Below are positions 1 through 6,573 of a DNA stretch of 64,000 bases, piece after piece. The notes under the pieces were generated by a model. The model was given only the letters and a program-made list of their open reading frames with translations. It was not told the origin of the DNA and made no database searches. A program made the position numbers and the translations under genes. This DNA comes from Catenulispora sp. MAP5-51 (GTDB taxonomy: Bacteria; Actinomycetota; Actinomycetes; Streptomycetales; Catenulisporaceae). Where the stretch lies: assembly GCF_041261205.1 (NCBI RefSeq), contig NZ_JBGCCH010000021.1, forward strand, positions 103,794 to 167,793, written 5' to 3'. Position 1 is the stretch's first letter. Each line of letters begins with the position of its first letter.

Positions 1-360
1 ATGATGTCGATGGTCGGCCGGTCGTCTTCCGAGGTGGCTCCGGCGCTCTTCCCGGCGGGAGCGCCGCCGGCCAGCCGGGCCGCGAGCAGCTGCTTGCCGA
101 TCTCAGTGCCCTTACGGCTGTCGGCCTGCGCCTTGGTGAACAGCTCGACTATTTCGGTGTCGTTGTCCCGACCAGGTCTTTCTCCCGGTCGGTATGGACG
201 CCCTCGTCCGGTGCGATCAACCGTCCGGAGCGTTCCGTGCCTACCTGGCCGTCCTGCAGGTCCTCAGCGTCTTCGGCGCGCTCCGGGCCTGCCTCGGTAC
301 CTCCTCCGCGGTGTCATAGTTCTCCGGATCGATGGCGCTGTCGGGTTCGTTGTCGCTCAT
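1..360 (-). pseudogene. DUF5709-like gene with two apparent frameshifts, runs off the window start
   Basis: An ATG at 360 opens a frame beginning MSDNEPDSAIDPENYDTAEE. The convincing continuation (GTEAGPERAEDAEDLQDG, then RSGRLIAPDEGVHTDREKDL) lies in a second frame, and a plausible coding stretch (TEIVELFTKAQADSRKG) follows in the third frame down to base 1. The segment SGRLxAPDEGVHxDxEKDLV is typical of actinobacterial DUF5709 proteins, which are small, acidic and of unknown function. Two -1 shifts, near base 300 and near base 170, are needed to join the pieces. The gene starts 28 bases after the sigma-factor stop on the same strand, so it may share that transcript. It is either a decayed gene or sequence error; the last part is not typical of the family. 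Confidence 0.5.
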
Positions 361-388
361 CCGCGCCGTGTGACCGGCGGTCGGCGGA

Positions 389-1222
389 TCAAACCCGCTG
401 GCCGTGGAGGCCCGGCCCCGGGCCGTCCGCTTCGAGCCGCTGCCGCAGCCGGCCCAGGATCTGGGCCAGGAGCCGGGACACCTGCATCTGCGAGACGCCG
501 AGTTCGGCGCCGATCTCCGACTGGGACATGTTCCGGAAGAAGCGCATCAGCAGGATCCGCTTCTCCCTGGCGGTCAGCCGTTCCAGGAGCGGCTTGAGCG
601 CCTCGCGGTCGACGACCCGGTCGATACCGGGGTCCTCGTGTCCCATCAGCTCGCCCAGCGTGGCGCTGTCGCCCTCGGGGTGGAGCACGGGCATGTCCAG
701 CGAGGTCGTGTTGTACGCGGCGACCGCTTCGTAGGCCTCGACGATCTCCTCCAGCGGCAGATCGAGGAAGCGGGCGACGTCCTCGGCTCTGGGCACCGTG
801 CCGAGCTGGTGCGTGAGCTCCTGTTGGGCCCTGCGCACCGCGGCCGACAACTCCTGCATTCGGCGCGGCACGTGCAGGTCCCACGTCGTGTCCCGGAAGT
901 GGCGCTTGATCTCGCCGGCGATGATCGGGGTGGCGTATGTCAGGAAGGTGGTCCCGTAGTCGGGATCGAAGTTGTCGACCGCCTTGACCAGCCCGAGGTA
1001 GGCGACCTGCTCCAGATCCTGTGGCGGCTCGCCGCGCTGCCGGAAACGGCGCGCTACGTAGCGCGCGTAGGACATGTACTCGCCGATGACGTACTCGCGC
1101 AACGCGTCGTATTCGGGTTCGTCGTTGCGCAGTCTGCGCAGACGGAACAACGCTTCGCGCGCTTCAGAACGTTCGCGCAGGCGCGCGGCTTCGCTTTCGC
1201 ATTCCTCAGCGAGAGTCTCCAT
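389..1222 (-). CDS. SigB/SigF/SigG-family RNA polymerase sigma factor
   Basis: 277 aa. The protein has sigma-70 region 2 (about residues 40-115, with DLEQVAYLGLVKAVDNFDP and FLTYATPIIAGEIKRHFRD), region 3 (about 120-195) and region 4 (about 220-270, with LTAREKRILLMRFFRNMSQS and an ELGVSQMQVSRLL helix-turn-helix). This is the architecture of actinobacterial stress and sporulation sigma factors. The ATG at 1222 is preceded by GGGAGG at 5-bp spacing and lies 17 bases inside the upstream anti-sigma gene, so translation is probably coupled. An upstream in-frame ATG at 1282 has no better ribosome site. Known family members are held by an RsbW-type anti-sigma factor and released by a STAS antagonist, and the adjacent gene fits that role. 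Which stress it serves is not visible. Confidence 0.93.
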   Translation of the reverse strand: METLAEECESEAARLRERSEAREALFRLRRLRNDEPEYDALREYVIGEYMSYARYVARRFRQRGEPPQDLEQVAYLGLVKAVDNFDPDYGTTFLTYATPIIAGEIKRHFRDTTWDLHVPRRMQELSAAVRRAQQELTHQLGTVPRAEDVARFLDLPLEEIVEAYEAVAAYNTTSLDMPVLHPEGDSATLGELMGHEDPGIDRVVDREALKPLLERLTAREKRILLMRFFRNMSQSEIGAELGVSQMQVSRLLAQILGRLRQRLEADGPGPGLHGQRV

Positions 1223-1682
1223 CACGCCTCCCGCCGACGCGGTGCTTCCGGATGTCGACGCGTACGACCGAGTCCTGAACACACCAGGAGAAGTCGTCGA
1301 CCAGCGCGGTGAGGATGGCCCATCCGAAATCGTCGCCGTCCGGTGCGACGGAGGCGTCGGCAGCGATGCTTAGGGCGATGTGCATGCCGGTCTCAGCGAT
1401 GGTGACAGTCGCCGACAGATCGTCGTGCTTCGTGCCCCGGCGGAGAGCGACGCAGTTGCGCAGGAGGAACCCGCTCGCCTCGTCGACGGCCAACTTCAGG
1501 TCGGCGATCTCCTCGAACGTGCAGCCCAGCAACGGTGCGACCTGTCCGCAGGCCGCCCGGAGGATGGGGACGTACTCGGCGCGGGCGGGCACCTGGAGGG
1601 CGACGGTGGCGGCCTGCGCGGTTGTCGCTTCGTCGCTAGTCGCGGCGTGGCGCGCACCATTCCTGCCGTCCGGCGAGCTCAT
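1206..1682 (-). CDS. RsbW-like anti-sigma factor (HATPase_c_2 kinase fold)
   Basis: 158 aa. About 20 residues of variable N-terminus precede a GHKL ATPase-type fold: VPARAEYVPILRAACGQVAPL near residues 32-52, the N-box region DLKLAVDEASGFLLRN near 61-76, and GDDFGWAILTALVDDFSW near 117-134. The canonical N-box usually carries an Asn a few residues after DEA; here the stretch reads SGFLL, so nucleotide binding may be altered. RsbW-type proteins bind their sigma factor and phosphorylate a STAS antagonist. No intact antagonist gene is adjacent, although STAS proteins occur elsewhere in the window. The stop overlaps the sigma-factor start by 17 bases, supporting an operon. The ATG at 1682 overlaps a tiny upstream frame as ATGA. 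Confidence 0.85.
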   Translation of the reverse strand: MSSPDGRNGARHAATSDEATTAQAATVALQVPARAEYVPILRAACGQVAPLLGCTFEEIADLKLAVDEASGFLLRNCVALRRGTKHDDLSATVTIAETGMHIALSIAADASVAPDGDDFGWAILTALVDDFSWCVQDSVVRVDIRKHRVGGRRDGDSR

Positions 1683-1774
1683 TGGAGATCGGCGTTCGAC
1701 CGTGGGGGTTGTTCCCGTTCGTGGGTGGTGGTTCTGCTGTGGGCGGCGAGTCCAGGGTTGTCAACCAGCATCAT
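1679..1774 (-). CDS. possible 31-residue leader or small protein upstream of the anti-sigma gene
   Basis: A 31-codon frame starting MMLVDNPGLAAHS has GAGGAG about 9 bases before its ATG and ends in an ATGA overlap with the anti-sigma start. It has no recognisable domain and is rich in Thr, His and Arg at its C-terminus. Its position suggests a translationally coupled leader peptide or the first small gene of the sigma operon. The only support is the ribosome site and the stop/start overlap, so it may be non-coding leader. Confidence 0.3.
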   Translation of the reverse strand: MMLVDNPGLAAHSRTTTHEREQPPRSNADLQ

Positions 1775-1950
1775 GTGACATCGCTCCTCTGCGCCTATTC
1801 GCACATTGCTCGGAGCCGATCTGCTGCCCGGGCCGATGCGGGGTAAACGGTGAAAATCCTCCCGTTCCCCCACGTGGACCAGCGGCGACGGCCCCGGTTT
1901 GGCCGCGGGAGCCCCGGGCACACGGACGATCTCACGAGAGGAGACCACCC

Positions 1951-2280
1951 ATGCCGCGCGGCCAGTGGAGCGACAAGCGTGAACGCCAGTACGAGCACAT
2001 CAAGGAAGGTCTGAAGGACCGCGGCAGGTCCGAGGACACCGCCGAGGAGATCGCGGCACGGACCGTCAACAAGGAACGGGCCCGGCACGGCGAGGCCAAG
2101 GAGTCGAGCCGCCTGTCGAAGGAGGACATCTCCTCCGGGCGGCGCGGCGGAAAACGCTCGCACACGGGGTCGGGCGGCCGCACCTACGACCAGCTCTACG
2201 AGGAAGCCAAGCACAAGAACATCAAGGGCCGCTCGAAGATGAACAAGAGCGAGCTGCTCAAGGCCGTCGGCGGACGCTGA
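1951..2280 (+). CDS. small basic stress-type protein ('plasmid stabilization' family, Rho-N-like tail)
   Basis: 109 aa, very rich in Lys, Arg and Glu. The N-terminal half contains the family block WSDKRERQYEHIKEGLKDRG followed by EEIAARTVNKERARHGE. A SGRRGGKRSHTGSGG linker leads to a C-terminal LYEEAKHKNIKGRSKMNKSE segment resembling the Rho termination factor N-terminal helix-extended-loop-helix. Databases often call such proteins plasmid stabilization proteins, but no function is established and chromosomal copies are common in actinomycetes. The ATG at 1951 follows GAGAGGAG at good spacing; a longer upstream in-frame extension lacks a ribosome site. It is transcribed divergently from the sigma operon and followed at once by a strong hairpin terminator. 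A nucleic-acid-binding stress role is a guess. Confidence 0.8.
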   Translation: MPRGQWSDKRERQYEHIKEGLKDRGRSEDTAEEIAARTVNKERARHGEAKESSRLSKEDISSGRRGGKRSHTGSGGRTYDQLYEEAKHKNIKGRSKMNKSELLKAVGGR

Positions 2281-2310
2281 GGCCGCCGGAGCTCGTCCGC
2301 ACGGATCGTC

Positions 2311-2343
2311 CGACGCACGGAGGCACGTCCCCTCCGTGCGTCG
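2311..2343. terminator. 13-bp perfect hairpin between convergent genes
   Basis: CGACGCACGGAGG and its exact reverse complement CCTCCGTGCGTCG are separated by 7 bases. It sits 30 bases after the stop of the 109-aa gene and about 50 bases from the end of the convergent redox-enzyme gene. It can therefore serve both strands. No T-run follows, as is usual in this group. Confidence 0.75.
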
Positions 2344-2390
2344 AATGGTGCAGGTGATGAGGATGATCGATCAGTGAACGCGCGCCGGCT

Positions 2391-3404
2391 TCAGGCCACG
2401 GGGTCCTTCACCCGAAGACTCTCGTGCATCGCGCTCACGCCCACCTGCCAACTGTCGAGCAGCCGGGCCGCCAGCGCTGCCTCTGTGAACCCGGAGGCGG
2501 CCAGCCCGAATGCGACGTCTGATTCGAGATCGGGCTCTTCCCGCAGCAGCGCGTCGAGTACGCCACGGCGTACCAGTTGCTCGTGGACCGCGTCGGCCTC
2601 GACGTGCTCGCTGTAGAAGAGATATCCGGCCTCGGCGACCTCGTGCCGCCGGAAGGCTTCGACGAGGCGGCGGGACGAGGGTGAAGAACCGATCTCGGCG
2701 CGGGCGAACTGTCCGAGCAGGGCGCCGCGATGAGCGCGGTGCAGACCGAACATCGACATCAGGTTCACCACAGCCATCGCCTCCCACGGCGCGGCGTCCA
2801 CCTGCGCGCCGTATTCGGCGTCGAGGTCCCAGGCGGCCATCATGTCGGCGAACAGCCGGGAGTGGACCCGTTCGGGGCGCCCGCCGCCGTACTCGTCGTA
2901 CTGCAAAGCGACCAGGACAGCCTGAGCCTCGCCGTGCGTGCGCGGGATCGCCCAGGTCTGGGGGTCGGCCTCCTTCAGGTGGTAGAGCGAGCGTGCGGCG
3001 AGATACTCCTGGATCTGCCACCGCTGACCCTTGTCCTGAAGGTAGCCCGAAGCGCTGCCCTCCCCATCGGAAGGCGCCAGCAGCAAGCCGATCTGTTCCG
3101 CGGAGCTCGGCACGCTGCCGAGTTCGTCGTGCAGCCGCTCCACGAACGCCCGCTCCAACGACGCACGCAGCGTCAGCAGGCCCGGGTCCCATTCCCAACC
3201 GTCGTCGACACCACGGAAACCCCGATAGTGCAGCTCGTAACACACGTACAGAGCGAGCTGAGCATCCTCGGAGCAGGCGTCGAGGTACGGCCGGGCAGCG
3301 AAGTCACGCACCTGGCCCGGCTCCGCGCGCAGCGACGCCGTCAGCGCCTCCGACATCGGACCACGAGGCTCCGGCAACGGCGGCCGCGCAGAAGCGATGC
3401 CCAT
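2391..3404 (-). CDS. iron-containing redox enzyme family protein (heme-oxygenase-like fold)
   Basis: 337 aa, mostly helical. Candidate metal-ligand positions of the heme-oxygenase-like diiron family are visible: CYELHYRGF near residue 54, a central LYHLKEADPQTWAIPR with HGEAQAVLVALQYDEYGGG (near 141-175), and a C-terminal RRHEVAEAGYLFYSEHVEADAVHE block (near 248-271). The family includes diiron oxygenases and oxidases acting on small substrates; the substrate here is unknown. It is the third gene of an operon with an MTQ2-like methyltransferase and a CDGSH iron-sulfur protein. The ATG at 3404 has AAGGAG seven bases upstream and follows an unusual chain of five-codon minicistrons. The CDGSH protein is a natural candidate for electron or cluster supply, which is an inference from context. 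Confidence 0.82.
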   Translation of the reverse strand: MGIASARPPLPEPRGPMSEALTASLRAEPGQVRDFAARPYLDACSEDAQLALYVCYELHYRGFRGVDDGWEWDPGLLTLRASLERAFVERLHDELGSVPSSAEQIGLLLAPSDGEGSASGYLQDKGQRWQIQEYLAARSLYHLKEADPQTWAIPRTHGEAQAVLVALQYDEYGGGRPERVHSRLFADMMAAWDLDAEYGAQVDAAPWEAMAVVNLMSMFGLHRAHRGALLGQFARAEIGSSPSSRRLVEAFRRHEVAEAGYLFYSEHVEADAVHEQLVRRGVLDALLREEPDLESDVAFGLAASGFTEAALAARLLDSWQVGVSAMHESLRVKDPVA

Positions 3405-3419
3405 CGTAATTCTCCTTCA

Positions 3420-3462
3420 TCAGAACTGCTTCATCAGAACTGCTTCATCAGAACTGCTTCAT
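3420..3462 (-). repeat. three tandem 14-bp units, each an overlapping five-codon minicistron
   Basis: On the minus strand the unit ATGAAGCAGTTCTG is repeated three times. Each unit reads ATG AAG CAG TTC TGA (peptide MKQF), and the A of each TGA is the first base of the next ATG (TGATG overlap). The first ATG overlaps the CDGSH stop as ATGA, and the third stop overlaps a fourth ATG at 3420. That fourth ATG lies just before AAGGAG and the start of the redox-enzyme gene at 3404. The result is a continuous stop-restart chain across the gap between two cistrons. It may be a translational coupling device or a slippage-generated repeat. Confidence 0.85.
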
Positions 3463-3677
3463 TCGCGGCGCTCGCCGTCCGCCGAACGCACATGACGCCG
3501 ATGGCTGGTGTCGCAGAACGGATAGCGCTCGCTTAGCCGGCACGTGCACACCGCGACCGTCGGCCGCTCGCTGTGCACGACCTTCCCGTCGGGCAACCGG
3601 ATCGTCACCGGTCCGCGAACCAGAATCGGCCCGCGCCCCTGCGGAAGGGTGATATCAGCCCGCTCATTCCCGGACAC
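3459..3677 (-). CDS. CDGSH iron-sulfur domain protein
   Basis: 72 aa from a GTG at 3677. Residues near 42-60 carry the cluster motif C-T-C-R-L-S-x-R-Y-P-F-C-D-x-S-H, the three-Cys one-His ligand set of CDGSH proteins that bind a labile [2Fe-2S] cluster. The N-terminal part (GPILVRGPVTIRLPDGKVV) is the usual small beta segment of single-CDGSH actinobacterial proteins. The GTG lies 14 bases inside the end of the methyltransferase gene, and there is no other in-frame start close by. It is the middle gene of a three-gene operon. A role in electron transfer or cluster donation to the downstream diiron-type enzyme is inferred from neighbourhood. Confidence 0.88.
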   Translation of the reverse strand: MSGNERADITLPQGRGPILVRGPVTIRLPDGKVVHSERPTVAVCTCRLSERYPFCDTSHRRHVRSADGERRE

Positions 3678-4305
3678 CGCGCACCACCACCAGATCCTCC
3701 TCGCGCGCACCGGCCCGGATGAGGCCGTGTTCTTCGAGCCACGCCGCACGGGCGCGCATCACCGGCCCGAACCGGCCCCGAGAACGTGCCGTGACCTCGG
3801 TACGCAGGCCCGAACTGCTCAGCATCCCGCAGGTCTTCGCCACATCGGCGACCGAGGACTGCACCATCAACAACACCCCGCCGGGCCGCAGCATCTGCCG
3901 GCTCTGGGCACACAGCTGATCCAGGATCTCGCGCCCCGACGGACCGGCATCCCAGGCGCGCGACGGGTTGTCCATCGTGGAATGGCTGGGGATATAGGGC
4001 GGATTGGAAACGATGAAGTCAAAGCGGCGGCCGTGCACAGGAGCGAAGACATCCCCGTAGCGCACCCGGATCCGGCGCCCGCGCAGCGCCCCGTTGACGA
4101 ACGCGGTGGCCAGCGCCCTGCGGGAGACGTCGACAGCGGTGACGACGCCACCGCGGACCGCGGCGGCGACCGCCAGCGCTCCGGTGCCGGTCCCGACGTC
4201 CAGGACCTGCGAGCCGGCGGAGACTCGTTCCCTGGCCAGGCTGGCCAGGAGGATCTCGGTATCGGTGCGTACCGAATAGACACCGGGTAAGCGGATGGAC
4301 ATCAT
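3664..4305 (-). CDS. HemK2/MTQ2-family SAM-dependent methyltransferase
   Basis: 213 aa. The Rossmann-type motif I is VLDVGTGTGALAVAAA (near residues 34-49), followed by an acidic motif VTAVDVSRRAL. The catalytic NPPY motif occurs as SNPPYIPSHS near residue 100, typical of N5-glutamine or N6-adenine methyltransferases. Length and a short N-terminus match the HemK2/MTQ2 group rather than full PrmC, which has an extra helical domain. MTQ2 enzymes methylate the GGQ glutamine of release factors in eukaryotes; the substrate of the actinobacterial form linked to CDGSH proteins is not established. Start codons at 4305 and 4302 are adjacent. It is the first gene of the operon. Confidence 0.85.
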   Translation of the reverse strand: MMSIRLPGVYSVRTDTEILLASLARERVSAGSQVLDVGTGTGALAVAAAVRGGVVTAVDVSRRALATAFVNGALRGRRIRVRYGDVFAPVHGRRFDFIVSNPPYIPSHSTMDNPSRAWDAGPSGREILDQLCAQSRQMLRPGGVLLMVQSSVADVAKTCGMLSSSGLRTEVTARSRGRFGPVMRARAAWLEEHGLIRAGAREEDLVVVRGVRE

Positions 4306-4438
4306 CGTGGCTGCTCCTTGGCTCGATCCGTATCCGTCGCATAGCCCGATCCGTACGGGTCAAACCAGGTTGTCGGCCATCACACTGTCCGTGCGGCGAG
4401 CGCCAGCGCATGCGGCATGGCGCCTCCGATCGCGTGCT

Positions 4439-4484
4439 GGCGGGAAGGGCACTCAACTGGCAGAGCTGGTGTGCCCTTCCCGCC
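4439..4484. other. 14-bp perfect inverted repeat in a divergent intergenic region (4306-4659)
   Basis: GGCGGGAAGGGCAC at 4439-4452 pairs exactly with GTGCCCTTCCCGCC at 4471-4484 across an 18-base loop. It lies between the divergent methyltransferase and CBS-protein genes, where a terminator is not expected. It could be an attenuator in the CBS leader, a protein-binding site or a leftover terminator. I see no gene in the rest of this 354-bp gap. Confidence 0.6.
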
Positions 4485-4659
4485 TGGCCGGAGCGCCACC
4501 CCGGTGGGGCTGCCGACCGGGAGGCGTGTGCTCTGAATCGGGATTCCTAAACAACCCGTGGTGGCCCCCACCGTTTGCCTCGACGCGGAGCGGGCAGACC
4601 TGGCGACCTGTCGACACTGGGAAGCACTGGGAAGCACCGAGAAGTACCAAGGAGCACCG

Positions 4660-5079
4660 ATGAGCGTCGGGACGGTACGAGACGTCATGACCACGGCACT
4701 GGCCCTGGTCGGCCCGGAGAGTAGCGTGGGGGAGGTGGCGCGGCTCATGAGGGAGCAGGACATCGGCACGGTCCTGGTCGCCGACGACCTCGGCACCACA
4801 GGTCTGGTCACCGACCGGGATCTGGCGGTGCGGATCCTGGCCGAGGGCCTCGGCCCGGACACCCCGGTGCGCTCGGCGATGACCTCGCAGCCGGTGTGCC
4901 TGCATCCGGACGACCCCGTGGAGGCGGCCTCGGAGACGATGCGCGTGAACGCGATACGCCGTATCCCGGTGGTGCAGGACGGACGCGTGGTCGGCGTCGT
5001 GTCCCTGGGCGACCTGGCGCGGGTTCACGCCCCGCGCTCGGTGCTCGGGGAGATCAGCGCGGCGGAGCCGAACCACTGA
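4660..5079 (+). CDS. paired CBS-domain protein
   Basis: 139 aa made of two CBS motifs. The first is about residues 8-65 (VRDVMTTALALVGPESSVGE through GTVLVADDLGTTGLVTDRDLAVRIL). The second is about 72-128 (VRSAMTSQPVCLHPDDPVEA through RRIPVVQDGRVVGVVSLGDLA). Stand-alone CBS pairs bind adenine nucleotides and act as energy or redox sensors in stress regulons. The ATG at 4660 has AAGGAG six bases upstream. It is followed after 95 bases by a PRC-barrel gene on the same strand; both are common in sigma-B-type regulons of actinomycetes, though no promoter consensus is clear here. Confidence 0.9.
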   Translation: MSVGTVRDVMTTALALVGPESSVGEVARLMREQDIGTVLVADDLGTTGLVTDRDLAVRILAEGLGPDTPVRSAMTSQPVCLHPDDPVEAASETMRVNAIRRIPVVQDGRVVGVVSLGDLARVHAPRSVLGEISAAEPNH

Positions 5080-5174
5080 GGCGGGTGCTCGGTGCTTGGG
5101 GCGCGCTGAACTGTTTGTCTGTCAGGGCTCGGGACATATGCGGGGTCTGACAGCGAGTGAGAGGTGGTTGGGAG

Positions 5175-5840
5175 ATGACCGACGATCGCGCATACGTGAT
5201 CGGCAGCCGCGTCCGATGCGACGGGACCGAGTGCGGCCAGGTGGAGTACGTGGTCGTCGACCCGGTGGCCGACAAGCTCACCCACCTCGTGGTGCGGCCC
5301 GACGACGGCGACGGCCAGGCCCGCCTGGTCCCGGTGCACATCGCCGCGCCCGGGCCCGAGGGCGTGGACCTGAACTGCACGCGTGCACGGTTCGAAGAGT
5401 TCGAACCGGCGGTGCAGAGCTACTTCCTGCCCGGCGCGGAGCCGCAAGGACCCGCTGGAAACGAGGGGGTGCTGTCGTGGCCGTATTTCGGCGTCGCGCC
5501 GACCCCGGCCCTGCTGGGTGTGGCGCCCGGCATGGACTATCCCGAACGGGAACCCGAGACCGTGACCATGGAACGCGTTCCGCTCGGCGAGGTCAGCGTC
5601 CGCCGAGGCGAGCGCGTCCATGCCGCCGACGGAGAGATCGGCCGGGTCCGCGGACTGGTCGTCGCGCCGCCGGACAGCGAGGTGAGCCACGTCCTGCTGG
5701 ACGAGGGGCACCTGTGGGGTCGCAAGCGGGTCGCCATCCCGATCAAGGACGTGACCGGCATCGACCAGGACGGCGTGGCGGTCCGGCTGACCAAGGACGA
5801 GATCAAGGATCTGCCGCCGGTGGACGTCGACGACAAGTGA
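5175..5840 (+). CDS. PRC-barrel-like two-domain protein
   Basis: 221 aa with two beta-rich repeats. The first is YVIGSRVRCDGTECGQVEYV with KLTHLVVRPDDG (residues 6-45). The second is GERVHAADGEIGRVRGLVV with SEVSHVLLDEGHLWGRKRVAIP (about 147-195). Both fit PRC-barrel photosynthetic-reaction-centre or RimM-like folds. The C-terminus DEIKDLPPVD is typical of soil actinomycete members. Such proteins are stress-associated with no known activity. The ATG at 5175 is preferred; an in-frame GTG at 5157 adds six residues. It follows the CBS gene and may be co-transcribed. Confidence 0.7.
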   Translation: MTDDRAYVIGSRVRCDGTECGQVEYVVVDPVADKLTHLVVRPDDGDGQARLVPVHIAAPGPEGVDLNCTRARFEEFEPAVQSYFLPGAEPQGPAGNEGVLSWPYFGVAPTPALLGVAPGMDYPEREPETVTMERVPLGEVSVRRGERVHAADGEIGRVRGLVVAPPDSEVSHVLLDEGHLWGRKRVAIPIKDVTGIDQDGVAVRLTKDEIKDLPPVDVDDK

Positions 5841-5885
5841 ACGTCGGCGACAGGTGAACGCAGGCGTCGCCGGCGATGGCGACGG

Positions 5886-6386
5886 CTAAGAGCGGACCAC
5901 TGCCGTGTCCGCGTACAGCCGGGTTCCGCTGAGACGGCCGCCGACGGCCTCGAACAGCCAGAGGTTGTGGAACACCACGGGCACACCGGTCGCCTTGGGC
6001 ACCGCGGTGTTGGTCAGCCGGACCGCGAAGCGGCCGTCGGCCTCGATGACCTGGTCGACCCGGCTGCTGAACGAGGCCCATACCTCCGTCCCTCCGGGGG
6101 TCTTGGCGAAGAAGTCCTCGAAGGCCTCGGGCCCGGTGTAGCCGCCGCCGTAAGGCAGTGACTCGGGCAGCGACATGACGAAGTCCTCGCGCAGCATCGG
6201 CAGGATGCGACTGCTGTCGCGGTGCGCGAACAGTTCGGTGATGGCGTAGGCCATCTCGCCGTTCGTGTACGTCGCCCGCGAGCCGGGGTCCGCGGCGGCG
6301 GCGTCGAGGGCCTCGAGTGCGACCACGTCGGTACCGATGACACCGCCGGCGAAGGAGAAGTTCTCCGGGGGAGTGAGCGTCATCAT
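5886..6386 (-). CDS. SnoaL-like (NTF2-fold) protein
   Basis: 166 aa. A cone-shaped alpha+beta fold is suggested by AITELFAHRDSSRILPMLRE (about residues 53-72), YTGPEAFEDFFAKTPG (about 84-99) and the beta-strand series FAVRLTNTAVPKATGVPVVF followed by NLWLFEAVGGRLSG. This is the pattern of SnoaL-like polyketide cyclase or ketosteroid-isomerase-type proteins of unknown substrate. The first ATG is at 6386, with a second at 6383, and neither has a good ribosome site. The start abuts the truncated end of an oppositely oriented STAS remnant, so the promoter may have been lost or newly acquired at that junction. Confidence 0.7.
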   Translation of the reverse strand: MMTLTPPENFSFAGGVIGTDVVALEALDAAAADPGSRATYTNGEMAYAITELFAHRDSSRILPMLREDFVMSLPESLPYGGGYTGPEAFEDFFAKTPGGTEVWASFSSRVDQVIEADGRFAVRLTNTAVPKATGVPVVFHNLWLFEAVGGRLSGTRLYADTAVVRS

Positions 6387-6389
6387 CAC

Positions 6390-6551
6390 GAAGACTCGGT
6401 GGGCCTGCACACCCTGGTGCGGCTGTCCGAGCAAGCCGCTGACATCGGCGCACAGTTCCGCCTCGGCGAGGTCTCCACGGCCGTGCGCAGGGTCGTTGAT
6501 CTGACGGGAATGGAAGGCCTGCTCACCGATTCACGCGACGGATCCGGATAG
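6390..6551 (+). pseudogene. C-terminal remnant of a STAS anti-sigma-factor antagonist
   Basis: The plus strand encodes EDSVGLHTLVRLSEQAADIG, then RRVVDLTGMEGLLTDSRDG and a stop. This is the C-terminal half of a RsbV/SpoIIAA-type STAS domain, including the D-S-x-G-L phosphoacceptor-type motif. The N-terminal half is missing: the coding signal stops where the oppositely oriented SnoaL-like gene begins (6386). The rest of the gene was presumably lost by a rearrangement at about 6388. No start codon or ribosome site remains. Confidence 0.6.
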
Positions 6552-6573
6552 CGTTCACGCTGGCGGCGGTCCG

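Noticed and set aside
5100..5160. GTTT-N14-GGGACA as a sigma-B-type promoter before the PRC-barrel gene
   Set aside because: The -10 element departs from GGGTAT, and similar partial matches occur by chance in this composition.
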